Origin: Actinomycetes bacterium
GTDB taxonomy: Bacteria > Actinomycetota > Actinomycetes > S36-B12 > GCA-2699445
NCBI GenBank assembly: GCA_022600255.1
Contig: JAHZKU010000299.1
Span: forward strand, 1-37,077
Direction of reading: 5' to 3'
DNA: 37,077 nucleotides
The notes beneath the pieces were generated by a model, which was not told the origin of the DNA, did no database searches, and saw nothing but the letters and a program-made list of their open reading frames with translations. This document shows positions 1-7,243 of this stretch, in pieces. How positions within the stretch are numbered: the first letter of the stretch is position 1; every line of letters begins with the position of its first letter. A program made the position numbers and the translations under genes.

Positions 1-456
1 CGATACTTCTTCGCCCGCAAGACCATGTTTGTGAAGTACGCGTGTGGCTTCATTGTGCTCCCTGGTGGGTTCGGCACCTTGGACGAACTCTTCGAGGCAC
101 TCACGCTGGTCCAAACCCAGAAGGTCACAACGTTTCCTGTCGTCCTGGTGGGCAGTGAGTACTGGGCGGGTCTGATCGACTGGATCGGCACTGCACTCGA
201 AGAGGAAGGCATGATCAGCCCGGGCGATCTCGACCTCATCGACGTCACCGATTCCCCGGAGGAGGCAGTTCAGATCATCAAGAACGCCGAATCCACCCGG
301 CTGGCCCTGACCGCGGCCAATACCGCCTCCGGAGCACGAACGCCTGCATCCCAGCAGCCGGATCATTCTCCGCCGCCAAACGCGCCAGCCAAGCGGCGCA
401 GCCAAATCGAGGTCGATATCGCTCGCCGCGCTCAAGAGGGTCGAGACGGCAGTTGA
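1..456 (+). CDS. LOG family protein (TIGR00730-type), 5' end outside the window
   Basis: The reading frame is open from the first base, so the N-terminus lies outside the window; 151 residues are seen. The stretch LPGGFGTLDELFEAL carries the PGGxGTxxE signature of the LOG (lonely guy) / lysine-decarboxylase-like family. Known members release free cytokinin-type bases by hydrolysing nucleoside 5'-monophosphates (phosphoribohydrolase), and the PGGxGTxxE loop forms the active site. After the conserved domain (to about residue 100) comes a low-complexity Ala/Pro/Ser tail of about 50 residues ending in a basic stretch, which is probably disordered. A LOG protein near dapE and dapD is also found in M. 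tuberculosis (Rv1205, Rv1202, Rv1201c, from memory). The family is secure; the natural substrate here is not known. Confidence 0.9.
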   Translation, partial: RYFFARKTMFVKYACGFIVLPGGFGTLDELFEALTLVQTQKVTTFPVVLVGSEYWAGLIDWIGTALEEEGMISPGDLDLIDVTDSPEEAVQIIKNAESTRLALTAANTASGARTPASQQPDHSPPPNAPAKRRSQIEVDIARRAQEGRDGS

Positions 457-480
457 GCGTGCGCGCCCTCGCAACGGGGA

Positions 481-530
481 CCCGTCAACCCGTCAACCCG
501 TCAACCCGTCAACCCGTCAACCCGTCAACC
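481..530. repeat. 8-bp tandem repeat (CCCGTCAA x 6 plus CC) over the dapE stop codon
   Basis: Six perfect copies of CCCGTCAA are followed by CC, between the convergent LOG and dapE genes. On the minus strand the unit reads TTGACGGG, and the last dapE codons (Leu-Thr-Gly-stop, TTG ACG GGT TGA) lie in the first copies of the array. The unit is not a multiple of three, but the stop arises within two copies, so changes in copy number further out should not alter DapE. No hairpin or T-tract is evident in it. Confidence 0.95.
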
Positions 531-1587
531 ATTGCATCATGATTCGTTCACACGCGACGAGATCGGAGATCGGCACGTGCTCGTTTGGCGCATGAGCCAG
601 TGTTGGATCCCCAGGACCAAAGTTCACCGCCGGAACCCCAATCTCACTAAATCGGGCGACATCGGTCCAACCAAGTTTCGGCTGTGGGGTCGCGCCGACT
701 GCGGCCACGAAGTCCGCTGCTGCAGGGCGCTGCAACCCTGGCAACGCACCGGGGGCCTCATCGACGAAGGCGACCTGATAGCCGGAGAAGACCTCCACGA
801 CGTGCTGCTTGGCCTGCGAAACTGAAAGATTCGGGGCGAAGCGGTAGTTGACCACCACTTCACAGAAGTCAGGAATGACGTTTCCGGCAATCCCCCCGGA
901 GATTCCGACGGCGTTCAGGCCTTCCCGGTATTCCAAGCCGTCAATCTGGACCCGCTGCGGCTGATAGTCCAGCAGTCGCTGCAGCACATCGATCGCATCA
1001 TGAACAGCGTTGCGTCCCATCCAACTCCGCGCACTGTGGGCACGCCGCCCAGGCACGGCAACCACTGCACGCAACGTACCTTGGCAGCCAGCCTCCACCA
1101 CCGCATTGGACGGTTCCATCAGCACCGCGAAATCGGCCGCTAGCAACTCCGGCGTGTCGCGCGCCAACCGCGCCAACCCATTCCTCTCAGCTTCGACCTC
1201 TTCGCACTCGTAGTAGACGAAAGTCACATCCCTATTGGGTTCCACCAACTGCCGGGCCAACTTCAATGAGACCGCGACACCACCCTTCATGTCACAGCTA
1301 CCCAGCCCGGATATCACTCCCTCGCTGAGCGTGTGTGGCAGGTTCCCGGCGCTGGGCACGGTGTCCAAGTGGCCGCCGATAAGCACCCGCTCGCGGCGAC
1401 CCAACTGGGTCTGGGCTACGACATTGTTGCCAACGCGAGTCACCGTAAGGCCGCTGATCTGGCGGACGGCAGCTTCTACCATGTCTGCCAGCGGCCCTTC
1501 TGAACCGGACTCGGAGGGCACGTCCACCAGGCTCGCGGTCAGTTGCACGATGTCTTGGGAGAGGTCGACGAAATCAGTTTGTTCCAC
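517..1587 (-). CDS. dapE: Succinyl-diaminopimelate desuccinylase
   Basis: Hydrolyses N-succinyl-LL-2,6-diaminopimelate to LL-diaminopimelate and succinate in lysine and peptidoglycan precursor synthesis; cytosolic di-zinc peptidase of the M20 family. Visible signatures are GGHLDTVPS (metal His and catalytic Asp), GSCDMKGG (bridging Asp), YYECEEVEAE (catalytic Glu and metal Glu), MEPSN, the dimerisation-domain RRAHSARSWMGRNA, and a C-terminal AHAPNEHVP with the last metal His. An ATG at 1617 is possible but would overlap the dapD start. I prefer GTG at 1587 (356 aa, MEQTDFVDLSQ...), because the N-terminus then matches the family and a TACCGT -10 lies exactly 6 nt before it. dapD, for another step of the same pathway, is divergent with 17 bp between start codons. 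The stop codon lies in a tandem repeat. Confidence 0.93.
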   Translation of the reverse strand: MEQTDFVDLSQDIVQLTASLVDVPSESGSEGPLADMVEAAVRQISGLTVTRVGNNVVAQTQLGRRERVLIGGHLDTVPSAGNLPHTLSEGVISGLGSCDMKGGVAVSLKLARQLVEPNRDVTFVYYECEEVEAERNGLARLARDTPELLAADFAVLMEPSNAVVEAGCQGTLRAVVAVPGRRAHSARSWMGRNAVHDAIDVLQRLLDYQPQRVQIDGLEYREGLNAVGISGGIAGNVIPDFCEVVVNYRFAPNLSVSQAKQHVVEVFSGYQVAFVDEAPGALPGLQRPAAADFVAAVGATPQPKLGWTDVARFSEIGVPAVNFGPGDPTLAHAPNEHVPISDLVACERIMMQWLTG

Positions 1588-1591
1588 CTCG

Positions 1592-1600
1592 ATACGGTAT
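1592..1600. promoter_or_regulatory. Shared symmetrical -10 element of the dapE/dapD divergent leaderless promoter
   Basis: The 9-bp near-palindrome ATACGGTAT lies at the centre of the 17-bp dapE-dapD gap. On the plus strand TACGGT (1593-1598) is followed by 6 nt and then the dapD ATG (1605). On the minus strand TACCGT (1599-1594) is followed by 6 nt and then the dapE GTG (1587). Both fit the TANNNT-N6-start pattern of leaderless actinobacterial promoters. The centre (1596) is 9 bp from each start codon. Neither gene has a Shine-Dalgarno sequence or an obvious -35 box. This is inferred from sequence only. Confidence 0.6.
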
Positions 1601-1604
1601 AACG

Positions 1605-2543
1605 ATGAACACTGCATCTGCCGCCGCTATCCAACCTGCTTCGGGAATCGGCCTCGCCACCGTTTGTGATGGCCACATTCTTGACGTTTGGTACCCCAAC
1701 CCAACCCTCGGCGAAACAGCGGCTGATGTTCCGGACATCTCCACCGGGATTCACACCGACTCGCTGCGTCAGGTCTCGATTCAGACCATCACCACACGGA
1801 TCGCCGACCTGAAGGCCGCGCCGGTGGACACCGCAGATGTGTATCTGCGACTGCACTTGCTGAGTCACCGACTGGTCCAGCCGCATTCGATCAACCTCGA
1901 CGGCATCTTCGGGCTACTTCCAAATGTCGCGTGGACCAGCAAGGGTCCTGTTGCCTTGGAGCGTCTGGACCGGGCCCGCCTGGCTGCCCGCGCACACGGT
2001 GAGATTCTGACTGTTCTGTCGCTGGACAAGTTTCCTCGGATGGTTGACTACGTAACCCCGACGGGTGTTCGGATCGGCGATGCGGATCGCGTGCGACTCG
2101 GGGCGCACTTGGCCGCCGGGACTACCGTGATGCACGAAGGATTCGTGAACTTCAACGCGGGAACCTTGGGGACATCCATGGTCGAAGGTCGAATTTCCGC
2201 AGGCGTTGTCGTGGGCGACGGCTCGGACATTGGCGGCGGCGCGTCGATCATGGGCACGCTATCTGGCGGTGGCAAGGAAGTGATTTCAATCGGTCGTGGC
2301 TGCCTCATCGGGGCCAACGCCGGTTGCGGTATCTCCCTAGGCGACAACTGCATCATTGAAGCAGGTTGCTACGTTACGGGCGGCGCCAAAGTCGAGCTCC
2401 CCGATGGCGAAATCGTCCGGGCCCGCGACCTCTCCGGCGCATCAGACCTGCTGTTCATTCGGAACTCGGTCACCGGAGCGATCCAAGTGAAGTCCCGCAC
2501 CGGAAACTGGGGCGGCCTCAACGAAGCGTTGCACCAGAACTGA
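1605..2543 (+). CDS. dapD: 2,3,4,5-tetrahydropyridine-2,6-dicarboxylate N-succinyltransferase
   Basis: Transfers succinyl from succinyl-CoA to tetrahydrodipicolinate, opening the succinylase branch of diaminopimelate synthesis; cytosolic, trimeric in the family. The protein is 312 aa, close to the actinobacterial DapD type (about 317 aa in mycobacteria) and longer than the proteobacterial enzyme. The N-terminal 120 residues form the actinobacterial cap. Residues of about 155-265 show left-handed beta-helix hexapeptide repeats (VRLGAHLAAGTTV, GRISAGVVVGDGSDIGGGAS, CLIGANAGCGISLGDNCII), with Gly-rich CoA and substrate sites. The ATG at 1605 is preceded by TACGGT and 6 nt, without a Shine-Dalgarno, suggesting a leaderless mRNA. 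It is divergent from dapE and convergent with the next gene. Confidence 0.95.
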   Translation: MNTASAAAIQPASGIGLATVCDGHILDVWYPNPTLGETAADVPDISTGIHTDSLRQVSIQTITTRIADLKAAPVDTADVYLRLHLLSHRLVQPHSINLDGIFGLLPNVAWTSKGPVALERLDRARLAARAHGEILTVLSLDKFPRMVDYVTPTGVRIGDADRVRLGAHLAAGTTVMHEGFVNFNAGTLGTSMVEGRISAGVVVGDGSDIGGGASIMGTLSGGGKEVISIGRGCLIGANAGCGISLGDNCIIEAGCYVTGGAKVELPDGEIVRARDLSGASDLLFIRNSVTGAIQVKSRTGNWGGLNEALHQN

Positions 2544-2565
2544 CGCACTGGGACGTGCGGGATGT

Positions 2566-2952
2566 TCAGTCTTCGTCCTCGTCAATGCCGGTCGAACCCA
2601 CCGCACCTAATCCCTCCCCTTCACCAACTTGGGCGACTCGGCTGAATGCACGGTCGGTCCAGGCTGCGCTTGCTGTGACGGCGTCGCGTGCCTCCTGTAG
2701 GTCAGCGGCCACCGCTAACAACATGGCATTCGCATCGTCGTGGCCCGTGGTGCGGAAGAACCTGTCGTCGTCTCCGGCGGCATCTTCCACCTGCTCAGCA
2801 ATGTGCTCGGTCGCCTCGCTTAAGCTAGCCAAGAGAACCCGAAGGACACCTAAGCTCTGGTACCAGTCGGCGACATCAGTGGGGGGTACGTCGGACAAGG
2901 CCGTGCGCACATCTTCTGCCGCCGCATTCAGCCGCAACGCATATTCACTCAT
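2566..2952 (-). CDS. Small acidic helical protein, function unknown
   Basis: I do not recognise this family. The 128-residue product is strongly acidic, Ala-rich and apparently all-helical, with heptad-like leucine/alanine spacing (YALRLNAAAEDVRTAL; LRVLLASLSEATEHIAEQVEDA) and a disordered acidic tail ending DEDED. It has no signal peptide, membrane segment or cysteines. Two starts are possible: ATG 2964 lies directly against the AGGAGG, which is too close, while ATG 2952 (MSEYALRLN...) lies 12 nt from it; I chose the latter. It is convergent with dapD (22 bp between stops) and lies 96 bp after the hemerythrin gene on the same strand, so it may be a last gene of the gltA transcript. Reading-frame quality and the strong ribosome site support a real gene. 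Confidence 0.7.
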   Translation of the reverse strand: MSEYALRLNAAAEDVRTALSDVPPTDVADWYQSLGVLRVLLASLSEATEHIAEQVEDAAGDDDRFFRTTGHDDANAMLLAVAADLQEARDAVTASAAWTDRAFSRVAQVGEGEGLGAVGSTGIDEDED

Positions 2953-3048
2953 AGTTGCCAGCATCCTCCTGTTCGCCCGGGTAGGCGAGTTGCGGCCTGA
3001 CCGTTAGCGCCCCAAGCGGAAAAAGCGTCGGGCCAGCCAACACCTGGC

Positions 3049-3702
3049 TTACGGGATTGCGTCGAACGTTTGCTTGCGCGCCTGGTACTTGCGGGTCATG
3101 ACGGGTTTGGCGACGAGGCGTACGAACCAAGGCAGGGTGTCCCAAGCTGCCGTCTGATCGTCCTGCGTGGCGCCATCACAAATCCACGGAAATACCAGTG
3201 CCGCGTCCGGGCCAGACCGGGTGTATTTGTGAAACTCATCCAGGTCAGCCGCCCTGATGTGCCGTTGCAGCACCTTGGTGGCGTCACGCTCTTCGTGCTG
3301 GCAGTGCCCAACCAAGATTGTGGTTAGTTCCACCAGGTTGGAGCGCATCTGCGCCAAGTCGACCGACCGACCAGCACCCAAGTCAGCGAACTGCACATCA
3401 AGCTTGTGGAGTTGCCCCGACAGCGCCGCGTGTTCGGCTTCCATGGCAGTCAGCACGACCTGCTCCTCCGGACGTGACGATCGTTCCTGCGCCAGCGGCC
3501 ACAAGTACTTGTCTTCACCCATGTGATGGTGCTCGAGTTGCTCCGAGAAGAAATTCCACCGCTGCACCAAACCGGTCGCATCGAGTTCGGGATCATCGGC
3601 AAGCGCCACAACTCCAGCAGTGATGCGGACCAACTCCCGCTTGAACGCTCCGTGCAGGAGTTGGTTCATCTTGAAATCAAGAGGTTTGTCGCCCACAGTC
3701 AC
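3049..3702 (-). CDS. Hemerythrin HHE cation-binding domain protein
   Basis: Predicted four-helix-bundle di-iron protein of 217 aa. Likely metal ligands are in LLHGAFKREL (His), EHHHMGEDKYLWP (His-x3-Glu), MEAEHAAL (His) and VGHCQHEERDA (His-x3-Glu), that is, all the usual positions. Such proteins bind O2 or NO, or act as sensors; no specific function can be assigned here. A C-terminal extension of about 60 residues follows (FHKYTRSG ... WDTLPWFVRLVAKPVM), as in many actinobacterial relatives. The frame is open further upstream inside gltA, but the family N-terminus and the GTG at 3702, overlapping the gltA stop as GTGA, fix the start. This overlap implies translational coupling to citrate synthase. 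GTG 3696 is an alternative start. Confidence 0.85.
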   Translation of the reverse strand: MTVGDKPLDFKMNQLLHGAFKRELVRITAGVVALADDPELDATGLVQRWNFFSEQLEHHHMGEDKYLWPLAQERSSRPEEQVVLTAMEAEHAALSGQLHKLDVQFADLGAGRSVDLAQMRSNLVELTTILVGHCQHEERDATKVLQRHIRAADLDEFHKYTRSGPDAALVFPWICDGATQDDQTAAWDTLPWFVRLVAKPVMTRKYQARKQTFDAIP

Positions 3703-4985
3703 CGCCCCAGAATGGGCTGATAGTTGCGCTCGGTGGCTCCCACGTACAACTGCCTCGGACGCCCAATCTTCGTTTCGGGATCGTCGATCATCTCGCGCCA
3801 CTGCGCAATCCAGCCCGGCAACCGACCGAGCGCGAACAAGACGGTGAACATGCGCGGGGGGAAGCCCAAAGCTTTATAGATCAGGCCGGTGTAGAAGTCG
3901 ACGTTGGGGTACAGGCTGCGTGACACGAAGAAATCGTCTGCCAGCGCCACCTCTTCCAGTCGCAGTGCAATGTCTAGCAGCGGATCGCGAATCTGCAGCA
4001 ACTCGAAGATCTCGTGCGCCTTTTCTTTAACGATCGCGGCGCGCGGATCGTAGTTCTTGTAGACCCGATGGCCAAAGCCCATGAGCTTAACGCCGTGATC
4101 ACGGTTCTTGACCTGACGAATGAAGGTGTTCACCCCGCCCCCGGACGCGTGGATTCCCTCCAGCATTTCCAACACGGCTTGGTTGGCACCGCCGTGCAGT
4201 GGTCCGAACAAGGCGTTGATGCCAGCGGAGATAGAGGCGAACATGTTCGCATGCGACGAGCCCACTAGGCGTACGGTTGACGTCGAACAGTTCTGCTCAT
4301 GATCGGCATGCAGGATCAGCAGCATGTCCAGGGCCTTGGCGATCGCCGGATCGACCTCGTAGTCTTCCGCCGGGACCCCGAATGACATCCGCAGATAGTT
4401 CTCGACGTAGGGGTAGGCATTGTTCGGATACAGGAACGGTTGGCCCACGGACTTCTTGTAAGCGTAAGCGGCAATGGTGGGGACCTTGGCCAGCAAACGG
4501 ATTGTGGAAATCTCCACCTGCTCAGGGTCGAGCGGGTCAAGGGAGTCTTCATAGAACGTTGACAGGGCACTGACGGCACTGGACAAGACCGGCATAGGGT
4601 GAGCGTCTCGGGGGAAACCGTCGAAGAGTCGGCGCAGATCTTCGTGCAGCATCGTGTGTCGCCCGATCCGTCCGGTGAAATCGGCCAACTCGGACTCGGT
4701 GGGCAACTCCCCGTAGATCAACAGATAAGCCACCTCTAGGTAGGTGGATTGCTGAGCCAGCTGTTCAATCGGATACCCGCGATAACGCAAGATGCCGGCG
4801 TCGCCATCGATATAGGTAATCGCGGAACGACACGATGATGTGTTCACGAATCCGGTGTCCAACGACGTCATACCGGTGGTCTTCAGCAGACTGCCAGTTT
4901 CAACCGCAGAGGCCCCCTCGGTTGCGAGAGCTACTGGCATATCCAGCGTCCCTCCGGGGTATTCCAGGGATACTTCATCGCTCAC
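3699..4985 (-). CDS. gltA: Citrate synthase
   Basis: Condenses oxaloacetate and acetyl-CoA to citrate, the entry to the TCA cycle. The protein is 428 aa, typical for the hexameric Gram-negative/actinobacterial type II enzyme, with an N-terminal beta domain (SLEYPGGTLDMPV). Active-site signatures are HADHEQNCSTSTVR, GPLHGGANQAVLEML (His), MGFGHRVYKNYDPRA (His, Arg) and NVDFYTGLIYKALG (catalytic Asp). GTG 4985 was chosen because GGAGG (4993-4997) lies 7 nt upstream; an upstream in-frame GTG at 5018 has no such site. It lies 87 bp after dapC on the same strand, long enough for its own promoter. A direct repeat of CACGTT (7-bp period) lies at about 5023-5035. The stop overlaps the start of the hemerythrin gene. 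Confidence 0.97.
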   Translation of the reverse strand: MSDEVSLEYPGGTLDMPVALATEGASAVETGSLLKTTGMTSLDTGFVNTSSCRSAITYIDGDAGILRYRGYPIEQLAQQSTYLEVAYLLIYGELPTESELADFTGRIGRHTMLHEDLRRLFDGFPRDAHPMPVLSSAVSALSTFYEDSLDPLDPEQVEISTIRLLAKVPTIAAYAYKKSVGQPFLYPNNAYPYVENYLRMSFGVPAEDYEVDPAIAKALDMLLILHADHEQNCSTSTVRLVGSSHANMFASISAGINALFGPLHGGANQAVLEMLEGIHASGGGVNTFIRQVKNRDHGVKLMGFGHRVYKNYDPRAAIVKEKAHEIFELLQIRDPLLDIALRLEEVALADDFFVSRSLYPNVDFYTGLIYKALGFPPRMFTVLFALGRLPGWIAQWREMIDDPETKIGRPRQLYVGATERNYQPILGR

Positions 4986-5072
4986 AGCGATACCTCCACA
5001 GGGTTTTAGACTCTTCACCCAACACGTTCCACGTTACCGGCTGACCCAGTTGGCTGCGTCTTGGCGGTCGAG

Positions 5073-6260
5073 TTACGACGAATCCGATACACCCGCGGCG
5101 CGGTTAACCGGGCCGGCCGCGACGATGCGCTGCACCGCGGTCGCCTGCTCCGCCGGCGAGCCCGTAAGAGAGATTCGGACGTGCTCATGACCAGACGGGC
5201 CGTAGAAACTGCCCGGTGCCACCAGAATCCCGAGCGCCAAGAAGTGCTCGACCAACTGCATGTCAGGGGGCAGGTCACTGCCTGGAGCCCCGGCATCGGT
5301 GCGGTCCGGATTCATGTGGGGGTTCGCCGGGTCCGCGCGGACCCATAGAAAGAGCCCTTCGCTAGGCGACTGCACCACAAATGCGGCTTCAGTCAAAGCC
5401 GCAGCAAGGTCAACCCGACGTTGCTGATATTGCTGGGCGGCCAATCTCACATGATCATCGTCGTTCCAGGCGGCCGTCGCCGCCGCCTGGATGGGCTCCG
5501 GCACGATGAGGCCCGCGTTGCGCCGCTGGGACGCGAGATCGGCGATGAGTCCAGGATCGCCACTTACCATCCCCTCGCGGTAGCCCGCCATTGCGGATCG
5601 CTTTGACAGTGAGTGTACGGCGAGCAAGCCGGTCAGATCCCCGTCATTCACTTCCGGGGACAGAATCGAAGGTGCTGGGGAATCCGGTTCGGCCAACTCC
5701 AGGTAACACTCATCACTTGCCACCACACACCCCGAGTCTCGGGCCCATTGGACCACCTTGCGCAGGTGCTGCACCGGCAGCGTCTTCCCGGTGGGGTTGG
5801 ACGGCGTGTTGAGCCATAGAAGGTTTGGCCTACTGGGCCCGAATGCTAAGAGGGAGTCGCTGCGGATCACCTGAGCGCCCACGCGCAGTGCGCCCACTTC
5901 GTACGTGGGATAAGCCAGCGCAGGAATGCCCACAAGCGAAGTGTTGGACAACCGCAGCAGTCGAGGCAGGTCCGCGATCAGTTCCTTGCTGCCAATCGTG
6001 GCCAGCACTGCATCGGGTTGGATCTCCACCGATAGTCTGCGTTGCGCCCAAGCCGCATAAGCCTCCCGCAATGGCTGGGAGCCCACCGATTTGGGATAAC
6101 CCGGGGCGTTGGCCGCGACCCGGAGCGCCTCCTGCACAACGCGCGGAGTCGGTCCGGTTGGAGAACCTTGCCCAAGATCAATGGTGGGCTGCTGTCCGGC
6201 CGTGGCACGCTGCCGCAGCAGGGCGCTGAACTCGCTGATGTTCCACAGGCGCTGGGCCAT
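5073..6260 (-). CDS. dapC: Succinyldiaminopimelate aminotransferase-like class I/II aminotransferase
   Basis: PLP-dependent fold-type I aminotransferase of 395 aa. DapC makes N-succinyl-LL-diaminopimelate from N-succinyl-2-amino-6-ketopimelate with glutamate, between the DapD and DapE steps. Signatures are LGQGSPTGPTP, YPKSVGSQPLREAYA, NTPSNPTGKTLP, ASDECYLELA, and HSLSKRSAMAGYR with the PLP lysine. ATG 6260 overlaps the tyrA stop by one base (TGATG) with GAGG 6 nt before; the GTG at 6263 is less likely. A dapC next to a 7Fe ferredoxin gene is common in actinobacteria (M. tuberculosis Rv1178/Rv1177, from memory), which supports the DapC call. Because pheA and tyrA lie directly upstream here, a role in Phe/Tyr transamination cannot be excluded. 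Confidence 0.85.
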   Translation of the reverse strand: MAQRLWNISEFSALLRQRATAGQQPTIDLGQGSPTGPTPRVVQEALRVAANAPGYPKSVGSQPLREAYAAWAQRRLSVEIQPDAVLATIGSKELIADLPRLLRLSNTSLVGIPALAYPTYEVGALRVGAQVIRSDSLLAFGPSRPNLLWLNTPSNPTGKTLPVQHLRKVVQWARDSGCVVASDECYLELAEPDSPAPSILSPEVNDGDLTGLLAVHSLSKRSAMAGYREGMVSGDPGLIADLASQRRNAGLIVPEPIQAAATAAWNDDDHVRLAAQQYQQRRVDLAAALTEAAFVVQSPSEGLFLWVRADPANPHMNPDRTDAGAPGSDLPPDMQLVEHFLALGILVAPGSFYGPSGHEHVRISLTGSPAEQATAVQRIVAAGPVNRAAGVSDSS

Positions 6261-7240
6261 CACGATCCTCGGCTCAGGACGAGATCGAAGTTGCCCTGCT
6301 GCGTCGCAAACTCCACCACAGCAGTCCCTGAGTCACGAACACTCAGCAACTGCTGCAACAGCTCCGAGGCTGTCAGGTCCGCGCTGGCCTCGCGGGTTGG
6401 TTCGGTGACGGCGCCCTGCTCCACGCGCAATGTATGGGCGGCACGTAGCCATTCAATTAGGGCTGCAGTGTCACAAGCCTCTAGCAGCGCGGCTGCGCGA
6501 TTCAGTTCCGCCGCAGCCTGGCGAGCGCGCAGCGCGGCCTCGCCGGCGTTGGCCGCAAGGAACTCTGCGGTTCTTTCCACGGGTGCCGCACTGATACGGT
6601 TCAAGTCCCGAAAAGACCCGGCGGCAAGTCGCACCGCCAGTAGATTGGGGCCAGGGGCAACCACCACATTGCCCAGTGCCCCGGCAAGCAGATGGGGCAG
6701 GTGGGAGATCTCCGCCACGGATTGATCGTGCGTTTGCGCACTCACGGGAATCGGCTGGCCACCTAACGCTGTGATGATCTCGAGCACGCTGGCCAAGGCC
6801 GCAGCATCAGTCTGCGTTGTCACGACCACTGGCCAGGGCGCTTCTTGGAACAAGTCAGCGCGTCCGGCCGCGAACCCCGCTTCTTCTGATCCGGCCATTG
6901 GGTGCGTCGCAACAAACGGAAAAGTCGGGTCAACCGCGAGCCAGGCGCCGACAATTCCAGACTTCACTGAGCCAGCATCCATCACGACAGGTCGAGACCC
7001 GCTTGCCATCAGTTCCTGCAGCAGTACAGTGTTGCTTTGGGTCGGGGCCGCCAAGATCACGACGTCACAGGTGGCCAGTCCCGCTATCGATTCCACCGGC
7101 CGTACCCCGAGGTCAGCGGCCGCGCGTCGAGCAGCAGCATTGGGGTCGAACGCCGTCACGCTTGCGCTCGGTGCTAGGCAGCGTGCGATCGAAGATCCGA
7201 TCAGACCAAGGCCGGCGACCCCGACCACCGATTCACGCAT
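6260..7240 (-). CDS. tyrA: Prephenate (or arogenate) dehydrogenase
   Basis: NAD(P)-dependent oxidative decarboxylase of the TyrA family, 326 aa, for tyrosine synthesis. The N-terminal Rossmann domain has VAGLGLIGSSIA (GxGxxG) and a likely adenosine-ribose Asp in AFDPN. THPMAGSEEAG and EISHLPHLLAGAL are family signatures with the catalytic His, and AAGSFRDLNRIS carries the substrate-binding Arg. No ACT domain is recognisable in the C-terminal 80 residues, so Tyr feedback is not evident. Several actinobacterial TyrA enzymes prefer arogenate, so the substrate is left open. It starts 3 nt after the pheA stop (TGA GTC ATG) and ends overlapping dapC, so it belongs to the fdxA-pheA-tyrA-dapC operon. 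Confidence 0.93.
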   Translation of the reverse strand: MRESVVGVAGLGLIGSSIARCLAPSASVTAFDPNAAARRAAADLGVRPVESIAGLATCDVVILAAPTQSNTVLLQELMASGSRPVVMDAGSVKSGIVGAWLAVDPTFPFVATHPMAGSEEAGFAAGRADLFQEAPWPVVVTTQTDAAALASVLEIITALGGQPIPVSAQTHDQSVAEISHLPHLLAGALGNVVVAPGPNLLAVRLAAGSFRDLNRISAAPVERTAEFLAANAGEAALRARQAAAELNRAAALLEACDTAALIEWLRAAHTLRVEQGAVTEPTREASADLTASELLQQLLSVRDSGTAVVEFATQQGNFDLVLSRGS

Positions 7241-7243
7241 GAC

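Noticed and set aside
3020..3049. Possible terminator of the hemerythrin gene (AGCCA/TGGCT with an A-run, T-run on the minus strand)
   Set aside because: The stem is only 5 bp and the T-run begins about 10 nt after it; too weak to call.
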